Shown here: piece after piece, positions 25,636-34,795 of the stretch
Layout of the letters: every line of letters starts with the position of its first letter
Position numbering within the stretch: position 1 is the stretch's first letter
Assembly: GCA_009785345.1 (NCBI GenBank)
Contig: WQWL01000002.1
Location: 1 to 64,000 of the forward strand
Direction: 5' to 3'
Source: Oscillospiraceae bacterium
Lineage (GTDB): Bacteria > Bacillota > Clostridia > Oscillospirales > Oscillospiraceae
Length of the DNA stretch: 64,000 nt
Program-made: the position numbers and the translations under genes
Notes under the pieces: generated by a model
Told to the model about the DNA's origin: nothing
The model's database searches: none
Seen by the model: the letters and a program-made list of their open reading frames with translations, nothing else

Positions 25636-26744
25636 TTCGCAATCTCCCTAACTACGTATCCGCATTTTTCCATATGTCCGTTTAGCGAGACAACCTCATC
25701 ACCGTCTTGATAATACCAAACCAATTCCAATGCACCATCTACATTATATTTGCTCTTGCTGAAAATTGTTTGTGGCTTTTCACATAAAAACTCCAGCAAT
25801 AAATTTTTGTCTGAAAAATCACTCTTGAAAATTGGCTCAGTGCCTTCAAGTAAATATTCAAATGTTGACGCTAGTAGGTCATCGTTGCAATAGTGCCTAA
25901 TTAATTTCCACATGTGACAGCCATCCAACCTCGGTGTAATTTCAATAATTTTTGGAGCGTTTTTCAATAATTTTATCTGATAGTATGCTGGACCCTCTCG
26001 TATATTCAGCCTTTCTGCTGAACGTTTCACTAAATCTAAAATCTTTGTTTTAACATCTTGGTCTATTAACGACGGGACATGATGTTCTTTGATGATTCCT
26101 CCTGGGTATTCATCAAAAACAATACGATCCGAAACAAGAGAAAACTTCATTTCTCCATGACAAAAAAAACTATTAACTGAGAATTCTTGTCCATCGACAT
26201 ACTCTTCAACTATAACTTTTTTCGATCGTGAAAACGACATAGAAACGTCGAAATATTTTTCCAGCTCATTGGCACTTCGTACTTCATAAACACCACGTTG
26301 CCCTTGCGAATCGACAGGCTTTATCACACATGGATAATGGTTCCAGCCTTTGAGGTCAGGTAGATTTCTTGCAGTTATATGTCTAATATTGCCTTCAAAC
26401 CCTTCACCTAGTGCATCGCGAAGCAAATGTTTGTTGTTGCATATCATCGGAAGCTCTGGAGATACAAAGCAGGGTAAACCAAGCCTTGCACTTATTTTCG
26501 CAACTGTTGGCATTGCCAAATCAGATCCAATCGAGTAGATATAGTCAATATTATTTTTATGTACATATTCTTGAATTTTATCTGCGTCAGTTATATTAAT
26601 CTGAACAAATTTATCCGCAAGTTTTGCACCCTTGTCTTCTGCAGACCAACTACATACATGAACTTCGTATCCATCTTTTGCTATAAGGTATTCGATGGCA
26701 TCAATTTGTGCATTGCCTGCACCTAGTATAAGAACCCCTTTCAC
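25632..26744 (-). CDS. ATP-grasp domain ligase (carbamoyl-phosphate synthase L-chain-like)
   Basis: Encodes 370 residues from a GTG with GAGGTG 7 bases upstream. An N-terminal Rossmann-like part (ILGAGNAQIDAIEYL) is followed by the ATP-grasp fold (about 100-300): PCVIKPVDSQGQRGV is the ATP-binding loop, VIVEEYVDGQEFSV the hinge, and IEITPRLDGCH the metal-binding end. Such enzymes join a carboxylate to an amine through an acyl phosphate. Its place between the WecE-type aminotransferase and an SDR suggests it joins an amino acid or other acid to the 4-amino sugar. That is inference. Confidence 0.75.
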   Translation of the reverse strand: MKGVLILGAGNAQIDAIEYLIAKDGYEVHVCSWSAEDKGAKLADKFVQINITDADKIQEYVHKNNIDYIYSIGSDLAMPTVAKISARLGLPCFVSPELPMICNNKHLLRDALGEGFEGNIRHITARNLPDLKGWNHYPCVIKPVDSQGQRGVYEVRSANELEKYFDVSMSFSRSKKVIVEEYVDGQEFSVNSFFCHGEMKFSLVSDRIVFDEYPGGIIKEHHVPSLIDQDVKTKILDLVKRSAERLNIREGPAYYQIKLLKNAPKIIEITPRLDGCHMWKLIRHYCNDDLLASTFEYLLEGTEPIFKSDFSDKNLLLEFLCEKPQTIFSKSKYNVDGALELVWYYQDGDEVVSLNGHMEKCGYVVREIAK

Positions 26745-26800
26745 TCAGTTTCACCTCACATTCCGAATTTTAGTGTGAATATTTGTTATTCGATGTCCTT

Positions 26801-27928
26801 TTAATAAAAACCATATATTGTCTCTGCAACTCTGCGCAATGACACTTCCGTAATCCCGTGATACATCGGCAATCTTAGTATTCTTTCGCTTTCTTTCGTT
26901 GTATGCTTGTCAACACCATGAAATCGCCCATACTTTCTTCCAGCTACTGATGAATGCAGTGGAATATAATGAAAGACGGCTGATATGCCATTATCCTTGA
27001 GGTGCTTAATTAACTTCGTTCTTACTTCCAAATTTTCCGTTTTTATATAGAACATGTGTGCATTATGTGTACACTTCTCCGGGATAACCGGCAGTTTAAT
27101 GTTACCCCTGTTTTCTAAATCTTTTAGCAGAGCATAATGTGTGTTCCAGGCACTTAACCTACTATTGTTAATTTCTGTTGCCTCTTCGAGTTGAGCATAC
27201 AAATAGGCTGCATTCAAGTCACTTGGAAGATAAGATGAGCCAATGTCGACCCAACTGTACTTGTCAACCATCCCTCTAAAAAACAGATTCCGATTCGTTC
27301 CCTTTTCACGAATAATCTCTGCCCTCTCTACGAAGTCCGGATTCTTAATAAGAACAGCCCCACCTTCGCCCATTGTATAATTCTTTGTTTCATGAAAACT
27401 AAAACAGCCTATGTCGCCAATTGTGCCCAAAAAACGATCCTTATACTTTGACATTACCCCTTGAGCTGCGTCTTCAATGACGTATAATTGATATTTCCTG
27501 GCAATATCCATGATTTTGTCCATTTCGCAACTCACACCTGCATAGTGAACTGGCACAATGGCTTTAGTTTTATCTGTTATGGCTTCTTCTATCAATTTCT
27601 CGTCCATGTTCATTGTGTCAGTACGTATGTCAACAAAAACAATTACTGCGCCTCTTAATACAAAGGCATTTGCTGTAGATACAAATGTATAAGATGGCAT
27701 AATTATTTCATCGCCTTCTTTTATTTCTATGAGCAACGCCGCCATTTCAAGAGCATGTGTGCAAGAAGTTGTGAGTAGCACTTTTTGTGAGCAAAAATTT
27801 GTTTCAATCCATTTATTGCATTTATTAGTATATTCCCCATCTCCGTTAGTTCTTTTTTTTACCTTTATAGCATCAACGATATATGTAACACCTTGTTCAG
27901 TGTACAGCGGCTCATTAAATTTAATCAT
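26801..27928 (-). CDS. wecE: WecE/RffA-type sugar aminotransferase
   Basis: Encodes 375 residues. The DegT/StrS fold is clear: TTSCTHALEMAALL, EDAAQGV, and the PLP lysine near 181 in FHETKNYTMGEGGA, a pattern specific for the WecE/RffA group that makes dTDP-4-amino-4,6-dideoxy-galactose. The dTDP-sugar genes rmlA and rmlB are not in this window, so the substrate must be made elsewhere or be a different 4-keto sugar. A relic of a closely related gene lies at 31885-32200. It is grouped with the ATP-grasp, SDR and GtrB-like genes. Confidence 0.85.
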   Translation of the reverse strand: MIKFNEPLYTEQGVTYIVDAIKVKKRTNGDGEYTNKCNKWIETNFCSQKVLLTTSCTHALEMAALLIEIKEGDEIIMPSYTFVSTANAFVLRGAVIVFVDIRTDTMNMDEKLIEEAITDKTKAIVPVHYAGVSCEMDKIMDIARKYQLYVIEDAAQGVMSKYKDRFLGTIGDIGCFSFHETKNYTMGEGGAVLIKNPDFVERAEIIREKGTNRNLFFRGMVDKYSWVDIGSSYLPSDLNAAYLYAQLEEATEINNSRLSAWNTHYALLKDLENRGNIKLPVIPEKCTHNAHMFYIKTENLEVRTKLIKHLKDNGISAVFHYIPLHSSVAGRKYGRFHGVDKHTTKESERILRLPMYHGITEVSLRRVAETIYGFY

Positions 27929-27979
27929 AAATTACTCACTTTGGCTATTACTAATATTTTTATATCGCCTGTTTCATAT

Positions 27980-28636
27980 TTACTCTCTGGTTTTAATCAC
28001 TTTACATGGATTGCCATATGCCACGACATTGCTCTCAATATTCCCTACAACAACACTTCCAGCACCAACAATTGTGTTTTCACCAACTTCAACTGATTGA
28101 ATAACAGAGCTACCTACTCCTATGAGCGAATAGTTGCCAATAAAAACTCCGCCGGAAATGCTCACCCCGGATGCAACATGCGTAAAACATCCGATGCTAG
28201 TGTCATGATCTATGATTACGCCGCTATTTATTATGCTACATCTTCCAACTATTGCACCTGCATTTATAATAGCACCTTTGCCTATGAATACACCATCATT
28301 AACAATTGTGGCATTTTTAGATACAATTGCTGTTTGATCAATAATTGTTGGAAATAGTAGCCCTATTGACTCACATAATTGATATAGACTTTCACGTAGT
28401 TTAGGGTTTTCCAAAGCTGCAATTGCAATTACCGCCTGCGTATAGCCCTGATCAAACAACTCACAGATTATATCATCTGTTCCGACTACTGGTACACCAT
28501 AGACTGCTTTCCCAACATCTTCCAGTGCACTAACTATAGCTATATCAGTGTATACTTTGCGATCTATACTGTCAAGAACTGAACGGCAGTGTCCACCTGC
28601 TCCCAATATTATTAATTTTTCACTATTATGCATCAT
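27980..28636 (-). CDS. NeuD/PglD-family sugar acetyltransferase (LegH candidate)
   Basis: Encodes 218 residues: an N-terminal Rossmann-like sugar-binding part (LIILGAGGHCRSVLDSI) and a left-handed beta-helix built from hexapeptide repeats (IVNDGVFIGKGAIINAGAIV and on). This is the NeuD/PglD layout. In legionaminic acid synthesis LegH acetylates the 4-amino group; it could instead act on the WecE product. The ATG overlaps the PtmE stop (ATGA), which favours the LegH role. Confidence 0.8.
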   Translation of the reverse strand: MMHNSEKLIILGAGGHCRSVLDSIDRKVYTDIAIVSALEDVGKAVYGVPVVGTDDIICELFDQGYTQAVIAIAALENPKLRESLYQLCESIGLLFPTIIDQTAIVSKNATIVNDGVFIGKGAIINAGAIVGRCSIINSGVIIDHDTSIGCFTHVASGVSISGGVFIGNYSLIGVGSSVIQSVEVGENTIVGAGSVVVGNIESNVVAYGNPCKVIKTRE

Positions 28637-29679
28637 GATGATATCCAGTTCCGCATTTTTTCCATTTCTTCAATGCTGCCCATATCTGACCATTGGTTTT
28701 CAGTAATAGGATAAACCCCAACAGACTTTCCATCATCAATAAGTTGCTGTATCAACTCAGTGATATGTACAAATGCATTTGAAGGAATTTCCTCTAAAAA
28801 CGACGGTTCAATTACATATAAACCTGTGTTGGTAAGCAAGGGATATTCCGGTTTTTCAACAAGTTTTATAGGGCTTCCTTTCTCGTCAAGCTCAATTGTT
28901 CCATAAGGCACACGTACTTTCATAAAAGCACAGACCAATGTAATGACTGCTCCACTATTTCTATGGTGCTTTAATAGTTCATTATAATCAATATCAACTA
29001 TAACATCACAGTTTGTCATGATGAATGTGCTTTCAAATACACCTTCTAATAACTTGAGTCCGCCACCCGTTCCCTGGAATTCATCTTCATCAACAAAAAG
29101 CAAGTTGCCTTTATATAACACCTCAGAGAAATATGCCTTTATCAGTTCTTTTTTATAGTTGACTATCATCGTGAAGTCATTACACCCACAGTTATAAAAC
29201 CGGTTCATTATATGCTCAGTAATTGTCATATCACCGATAGGTATCAGTGGTTTTGGCAGAACATCAGTAAAAGGAGCTAATCGCGTTCCTTTTCCTCCTG
29301 CCATTATAACTACCGGAATATCTAAACAGTGCTTCTGCTTTTTCTCGCACTCATACGGGAAATAAACATCCACAAGCCGACCATCGTCATCGAGAATTGG
29401 TATGCACGTAAGTCTCTGTTTTTTTCTCAGCTTTTCTAAATATTCGACGTCATGCTCTAATTTTGCAAACTTGAATTGATAATTACCAACATTTGAAACC
29501 GGAACATTTAAATCACCCTTGCTTAATATATGTCGACGGATATCTCCATCAGTAACTGTTGCCAGCAATCGGTTGTTTTCACAAATAAATGCAATACATT
29601 TCCCGTTTTCATTAATTACAGCCATAGCATCAATTACATGCATATCCGGATGAACTATGACTTGGCTTAAATCATACAT
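28633..29679 (-). CDS. ptmE: PtmE-type glucosamine-1-phosphate guanylyltransferase (CBS + nucleotidyltransferase)
   Basis: Encodes 348 residues. Two CBS motifs (about 1-115) precede a nucleotidyltransferase domain with MAGGKGTRLAPFTDVLPKPL. This layout is that of Campylobacter PtmE, which makes GDP-GlcN for the GDP-linked legionaminic acid route. The ATG at 29679 has GGAG 9 bases upstream; the frame also opens at a TTG six codons earlier. It is separated from legI-legC by about 8 kb of other genes. Confidence in the exact substrate is moderate; the domain order is clear. Confidence 0.75.
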   Translation of the reverse strand: MYDLSQVIVHPDMHVIDAMAVINENGKCIAFICENNRLLATVTDGDIRRHILSKGDLNVPVSNVGNYQFKFAKLEHDVEYLEKLRKKQRLTCIPILDDDGRLVDVYFPYECEKKQKHCLDIPVVIMAGGKGTRLAPFTDVLPKPLIPIGDMTITEHIMNRFYNCGCNDFTMIVNYKKELIKAYFSEVLYKGNLLFVDEDEFQGTGGGLKLLEGVFESTFIMTNCDVIVDIDYNELLKHHRNSGAVITLVCAFMKVRVPYGTIELDEKGSPIKLVEKPEYPLLTNTGLYVIEPSFLEEIPSNAFVHITELIQQLIDDGKSVGVYPITENQWSDMGSIEEMEKMRNWISS

Positions 29680-29734
29680 AATAACAAACTCCAACACCGT
29701 CTTATATTTCTTTGCACTATAATCTAAATGGTCG

Positions 29735-31849
29735 CTACGAACCTAGGGAATATATCGTTACACTCTCATTCGCAAAAACAATATATCCCATATCTTCCGG
29801 CAAGTCAAAATATGGAAACAACCAATTTGTGCGTATTAGATAGTCAACACCTTCTGATTTTAGCTCAGATATTGCATTTACATCACCATGCATCACATTA
29901 ATCATGATATCTCTCCTGCGAATCGCTTCCCTTCTTGTTTCATTATCCACCCTCATAAATCCTATACCCTCGATGAATACTCGGCGTTCAGAAAAGGCGC
30001 TGGTTATAAAACTCAAATTTATTTCTGTTACTAAGAAACGATCTCCGGCCACCAATGCATCATATGGCGAATTATCTCTCAACCATGTGAGAGCCTCATA
30101 GTCACTATTTGTCAACGCATTGGGGTGCTCAAACGTCAAAACGCAATCATCTCCTATTATGGCATCAATAGACGAATTGTCTCTTAGGTATGTAAGTGGT
30201 TCTTCTGTTCGATGTCTCAGTTTTTCAACTCCACTTATAACAAACGGCAAGTATCGATAATATGAGGTGATTAGTCCTGAAACAATAAATAGCGACATGA
30301 CGCTTCCTAATACTGCTCTCTGAGTTTTGTTCGAAAGCAATTTTTCCCGATATTTATAAATACAATATATCCCAAATAGTAATGCAAATGGGAATGATGC
30401 CTGAATATAGTATATTTGTGAAACACCATGGTGAAAAAACATCAATGTACAAGCCAATCCTGCCAGTGCTACTGAAAATGCCAAAATTTCGATAGCGTCG
30501 ATTCTGCGCCAATGAACCACCGATAAGATAATCCCAATAAAAAATATAATATAAATCGTTGAGTTTACCCAAAATGACCACTGCAGTGTTGATAATATTA
30601 ATGTAATGCTATTACTTGCCTGATCTCCTAACAACAAGAGAGCCTCATTTAATTCTAATACAAGCCCGATATGTCCAAATATATTTGAAGTGCCATCTCC
30701 TACGCGCCCCGGAGCGTAAATTACAAGAAGATAAACAGCAACAAATGCAATTAAGCAGCTAATGCCATAAATAATTGCGTTTTTCACTTGTCTTTGCTTA
30801 ATAATCCAAAAAAGACACAGTACTCCTCCCCCCGCTATGGCAACCACAGCATTTGGAGCTTTCGTCCCCGTCAACACTCCGACTAGCACTGCAGCTAGTA
30901 CTACGCACTTTATGCATGTCTTTGTTTGTTCCATTTGAACAGTGAGCAGAAAAAATACAAACATACTAATCGCCAATGCAATATTAAATCCACCCCATGG
31001 CCATATGAACATATGGAAAGGAAAGCTGTTAATCCCCCGCCCAAGACTTATCCGCTCACCCAAGCAAAAAAATAAAACCAGCATGAATAATACCACATAT
31101 TTATTATTTGGAACTACCCGTTTGACAAACATGTATGCACTAAAGCTTAACAAAATCGGTGGCATTAAGTATTGGTAAGCAAATCCAATTCTTACAAAAC
31201 TGACTCCTGTCACTGCATTCATTACAACCATTTGAATACTTGAGAAATAATGGTAATTTCTTGCCATACCATCCATTCGTACTGATAGTGGAGGGTATGA
31301 ATGACTTAACGCAGCAGCATCTCCTATCCAAAAAAGCAAGTCCTGATAATAAACATTCAACGGAATTGCCGTTGGTAATAAGCTCTCCAAGTCAAAAACA
31401 AAGAACTTCAACACCATTATTAGAACAAAAAACACCGTACATATAATAAATCCTTGCCTGTCAAAGAATAGAGACAATAAATACTTTCTTTTCAATATAA
31501 TTATTACTATTGATGCTAAGCCAACAATAAGAACAACCATACTTGTGAAGTTTCCTAACCCAAAAGGAAATAACAGATAGTATAATGCAATATTATAACA
31601 GTAGCCTACCACACATCCAAGCCCAAAAACTTCAGTAAAAGATAGCTTTTTAAAATTTAGGATAGCCATAATGGCAACACCGGGTAATATCCAGCCAAAG
31701 GCATAGAAATATCCGACTCTTATCATTCCAATTCTTGGCAAAACATTCACTGTTGTCGTTAAATATAAGAAAAACAAAAATGAAAGTGCTAAAGCAAACA
31801 ATATCAATATATTAAGTTTTAGACGATTCTTTTCGATATTATTTTGCAT
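29735..31849 (-). CDS. Large polytopic membrane protein (GT-C or polymerase-like)
   Basis: Encodes 704 residues after a good GGAGG site. About 13 hydrophobic helices fill residues 12-545; the last 150 residues form an outside-facing domain with a duplicated LTYLRDNS / LTWLRDNSPYDA motif and SAFSERRVFIEG. This C-terminal pattern is common in bacterial membrane proteins of the GT-C type that use polyprenyl-linked sugars. It could be the Wzy polymerase of the locus or a decorating transferase; the sequence does not decide. Confidence 0.6.
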   Translation of the reverse strand: MQNNIEKNRLKLNILILFALALSFLFFLYLTTTVNVLPRIGMIRVGYFYAFGWILPGVAIMAILNFKKLSFTEVFGLGCVVGYCYNIALYYLLFPFGLGNFTSMVVLIVGLASIVIIILKRKYLLSLFFDRQGFIICTVFFVLIMVLKFFVFDLESLLPTAIPLNVYYQDLLFWIGDAAALSHSYPPLSVRMDGMARNYHYFSSIQMVVMNAVTGVSFVRIGFAYQYLMPPILLSFSAYMFVKRVVPNNKYVVLFMLVLFFCLGERISLGRGINSFPFHMFIWPWGGFNIALAISMFVFFLLTVQMEQTKTCIKCVVLAAVLVGVLTGTKAPNAVVAIAGGGVLCLFWIIKQRQVKNAIIYGISCLIAFVAVYLLVIYAPGRVGDGTSNIFGHIGLVLELNEALLLLGDQASNSITLILSTLQWSFWVNSTIYIIFFIGIILSVVHWRRIDAIEILAFSVALAGLACTLMFFHHGVSQIYYIQASFPFALLFGIYCIYKYREKLLSNKTQRAVLGSVMSLFIVSGLITSYYRYLPFVISGVEKLRHRTEEPLTYLRDNSSIDAIIGDDCVLTFEHPNALTNSDYEALTWLRDNSPYDALVAGDRFLVTEINLSFITSAFSERRVFIEGIGFMRVDNETRREAIRRRDIMINVMHGDVNAISELKSEGVDYLIRTNWLFPYFDLPEDMGYIVFANESVTIYSLGS

Positions 31850-31884
31850 TAACTACCTCCATTTTTCTTAAATAGTTAACCATT

Positions 31885-32200
31885 TAGATTTTTCACTTTA
31901 ATATAGAAGATGTGCCCGTTATGTCCATATTCATTCATCAGGAACATAAGGTAGTTCAATGATTTCTCGCTCTCTCAGTGGCAATAACAGACTATAGTAG
32001 TTATTCCAACTCTCCAGTCTATTATACGTTATTTGTTCTGCAAGTTCAAGTTGAGCAATGAGATATGCCACATTAAACTCACTAGGCAAGTAGCTTGATC
32101 CACAGTCAACCCATGAGTATTTATCAATTTCACCTCTAAAGAACTTGCTCCGGTTTGTGCCTTTCTCTCTCAATATCTCAGCTCGTTCAACATATTTATC
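31885..32200 (-). pseudogene. Fragment of a WecE-type aminotransferase gene
   Basis: On the minus strand the frame reads YVERAEILREKGTNRSKFF... through SSYLPSEFNVAYL and on to YVPDE, then after a one-base shift continues as GHNGHIFYIKVKNL. Both parts line up with the middle of the intact WecE-type protein at 26801-27928, but the PLP site and both ends are missing. A small inverted repeat CCGCCT/AGGCGG (32205-32229) lies at its upstream break. It is the scar of gene replacement or recombination in this locus. Confidence 0.8.
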
Positions 32201-32204
32201 TTAC

Positions 32205-32229
32205 CCGCCTCTTAGCATAGCGTAGGCGG
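32205..32229. repeat. Short inverted repeat at the edge of the aminotransferase relic
   Basis: CCGCCT (32205-32210) and AGGCGG (32224-32229) flank a 13-base loop in the 46 bases between the relic and the next gene. More GC-rich than its surroundings. Confidence 0.4.
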
Positions 32230-32246
32230 AATATCTTTCAAAGGTA

Positions 32247-33485
32247 TCATTTTTTCCTTCCAATTATTTCTTTATACAACTCGACATGTCTATTTACATA
32301 ATCTTCAAATCGATAATGTCTCTCCGCTAATTCACGACCTTTTTCACCACGGGTGCGGCACTCGTCAGGTGACTGCATTAGCCTTTCTATGGTCGATTTT
32401 AACTCATTGACAGGGTTTTCTCTCGATATACAAATACCACATTCCGGTGCAAATGTGACATCCGGAAGCGAGGTTCCATCCATGACAACTAGTGGTCTGC
32501 TAGATGCCATCGTTTCAATAGCCATTAGGCCAAATGCTTCAGCTTGTGATGTCATTAAAAAAACATCACAAGCACAATATAAGTCTGCCATAAGACTATC
32601 GTCGGTAACACGACCAAATTGCTTTACGTTATATATGTCTAGATGCCTTTTTTCAAGTAGTGTATCTTCACCTACTGTCACTAATGTTAAGGGTGCCGTT
32701 GGCGTCAGTATATCAAGCATTTCATTAACTATGTTAAATCCTTTATATGGTGAAGTTTCTGCACGGCAGAACATCACAAAATGGTCCTGTGGTATATCAA
32801 GTTTGTGCCGTATTGCTTCACGTGAACGACGATTTGAGGAAAATAAGTCAACATCAATACCAAATGGTATATGGTGAACATTTCTAAAGTGCTTAGTTAT
32901 TGGGCTTTGCTGTATCATATTCAGCATATATTTCGATGCAACAACAATATCAATATCAATCGTTGAAAATATTTTCTTTTTTACTTTCCACATAAACTCT
33001 GTATTGTCGTATAGCATCGGAAAGTGTAAATCTAAATCCGGGCAATCGCCACAGCCGTATCTCCATTTATTACAGCCTAGTGAATAGATGCAATGACCGG
33101 AAAATATCCAAGGATCATGAATTGTAAACACTGTCGGTTTTGCACTTGTCAACTCAGAAAGCATTGCCATTGATAGAAGGTGATTATGGAAAAGATGATA
33201 ATGAGCTATGCTGCTACTATGGAAAACTGGATGTTGCAATAGTCTCCAGCCATAGGGATATACCATTGCATTAATTGACAATTTTCTCTCCATCTCCACG
33301 CAATTACCTCTTAAAAATGGCTCTTCAAATGGTTTCGTTAGAGGTATTGTGTTTGCATTTTCTCCCCACTTTGTCATAACAAACTGGTTTGCTTGTATTC
33401 CACGCTTGTTTAATTCAATTTGCATATCATGTCCATTAAAACGATTGCTGAACAAATCGTTATCATTCACATGCACTATTCTCAT
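32247..33485 (-). CDS. Glycosyltransferase family 4 (copy A of a tandem pair)
   Basis: Encodes 412 residues. It has the GT-B layout: HVNDNDLFSNRFNGHDMQIE opening, HDPWIFSGHCIYSLGCNKW, and in the C-terminal half SQAEAFGLMAIETMASSRP, the E-x7-E region that binds the nucleotide sugar. The Cys-rich YSLGCNKWRYGCGDCP segment is typical of a GT4 subgroup. It is clearly paralogous to the next gene upstream (33498-34724), sharing most motifs. AGGAG lies 6 bases upstream. Sugar specificity unknown. Confidence 0.85.
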   Translation of the reverse strand: MRIVHVNDNDLFSNRFNGHDMQIELNKRGIQANQFVMTKWGENANTIPLTKPFEEPFLRGNCVEMERKLSINAMVYPYGWRLLQHPVFHSSSIAHYHLFHNHLLSMAMLSELTSAKPTVFTIHDPWIFSGHCIYSLGCNKWRYGCGDCPDLDLHFPMLYDNTEFMWKVKKKIFSTIDIDIVVASKYMLNMIQQSPITKHFRNVHHIPFGIDVDLFSSNRRSREAIRHKLDIPQDHFVMFCRAETSPYKGFNIVNEMLDILTPTAPLTLVTVGEDTLLEKRHLDIYNVKQFGRVTDDSLMADLYCACDVFLMTSQAEAFGLMAIETMASSRPLVVMDGTSLPDVTFAPECGICISRENPVNELKSTIERLMQSPDECRTRGEKGRELAERHYRFEDYVNRHVELYKEIIGRKK

Positions 33486-33497
33486 TGCATACTCCTT

Positions 33498-34724
33498 TTA
33501 TCGTTTTAAAATATCATAATACAAATCAATGTGCTTATCCACATATGTTTGGAATTTATAGTGTTTCTCCACTAGTTCTCGTCCCTTTTTCCCACGCACG
33601 GTACACTCTTGTGGATTTTGAATTAAGCGATCTACCACATGCTTCAATGCAATGTGTGAATTTTCTCGCGGAATAACTATTCCACAATCCGGCGCAAATG
33701 TAACACTTGGAAGCGCTGTACCATCCATGACAATGACTGGACGTTTTGAAGCCATAGCCTCCACCGCCATCATCCCAAATGACTCTGCTTTTGATGGCAT
33801 CACCAGGATATCGCAGGCTTGATAGACTTGTGCCATCAATTCATCATTAGTAATCCACTCAAACTGTTTTATAGTAAATTTATCACTGTATTTTACTAGC
33901 ATTTCGCCTTGTCCCACAGTTAGCAATGTAATCGGCTTGTTTGTGCAAAGTTCATCTAACATTTTTGTGATAATGTCCATTCCTTTAAACGGCGAAGGAT
34001 CTGTCCTTAGTAGTATAACAAAATCATCACAATTTATTCCTAGTTGCTTACGAACTTGACCCTTATCATCAGACTCAACGAACATGTCTTCGTCAATACC
34101 AAATGGAATATAATGCATATTTTCCAAATGCCTGGTTATTGGACTTGTTTTTGCCATATTTAACATATATTTCGATGCAACAACTACATCTAAAGTGATA
34201 TCTTCGAAAACTCTCTTTTTCACTTTCCACATGAAAGACGTTGTGTCTTCAATGATTGGAAAGCTTACATCATGTTTTTCACATTTTCCACACCCATATC
34301 GCCACTTCTCACAACCAAGCGAATGCACACAGTGCCCAGAAAAAATCCACGCATCATGTAACGTTATCACTGTCGGTTTCATCCTAACTAAATCAGGCAA
34401 CATTGCTAATGATAACAAATTGTTGTGAATTAGGTGATAATGTATAATATCCGCTTCGACAAACTCCGGAGTTTTCATCATGTGCCAACCGTGCGGGTGA
34501 ACTAATGCTCTAATTGATAACGCTTTTTCAAACTCAATACACATCTTGCCAACTATTGAGTTATTTAAGTTAGAGTATAGTGGCGTAGTTCTGTTATCGC
34601 ATCCGAGTTTTTCAATAACAATCTGTTTGCTGGAAATCCCCCTTTTATTCAATTCTATCTGCAAATCGTGTCCATTGAACCTGCTACCAATAAGGTCAAC
34701 ATTATTTACATGAACTATATTCAT
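33498..34724 (-). CDS. Glycosyltransferase family 4 (copy B of a tandem pair)
   Basis: Encodes 408 residues from the ATG at 34724; ten further codons are open upstream but the paralog starts at the same MxIVHVN motif. Features are as in copy A: HDAWIFSGHCVHSLGCEKW, PFGIDEDMF and SKAESFGMMAVEAMASKRP. The two copies have diverged in the donor-binding half less than in the N-terminal half, which fits acceptors that differ. The gene ends 13 bases before copy A. Confidence 0.85.
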   Translation of the reverse strand: MNIVHVNNVDLIGSRFNGHDLQIELNKRGISSKQIVIEKLGCDNRTTPLYSNLNNSIVGKMCIEFEKALSIRALVHPHGWHMMKTPEFVEADIIHYHLIHNNLLSLAMLPDLVRMKPTVITLHDAWIFSGHCVHSLGCEKWRYGCGKCEKHDVSFPIIEDTTSFMWKVKKRVFEDITLDVVVASKYMLNMAKTSPITRHLENMHYIPFGIDEDMFVESDDKGQVRKQLGINCDDFVILLRTDPSPFKGMDIITKMLDELCTNKPITLLTVGQGEMLVKYSDKFTIKQFEWITNDELMAQVYQACDILVMPSKAESFGMMAVEAMASKRPVIVMDGTALPSVTFAPDCGIVIPRENSHIALKHVVDRLIQNPQECTVRGKKGRELVEKHYKFQTYVDKHIDLYYDILKR

Positions 34725-34795
34725 CCGGAACACCTGCCTCGTATTAGTATACATTAATTTATTAACCTATTCTTGCAATATCAAAACACAATTTA

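Noticed and set aside
28160..28320. Periodic repeats read as possible DNA repeats
   Set aside because: They are codons of the hexapeptide beta-helix in the acetyltransferase.
32353..32877. Plus-strand open frame of 174 codons over a GT4 gene
   Set aside because: Antisense shadow of a conserved gene; low-complexity Ser-rich translation.
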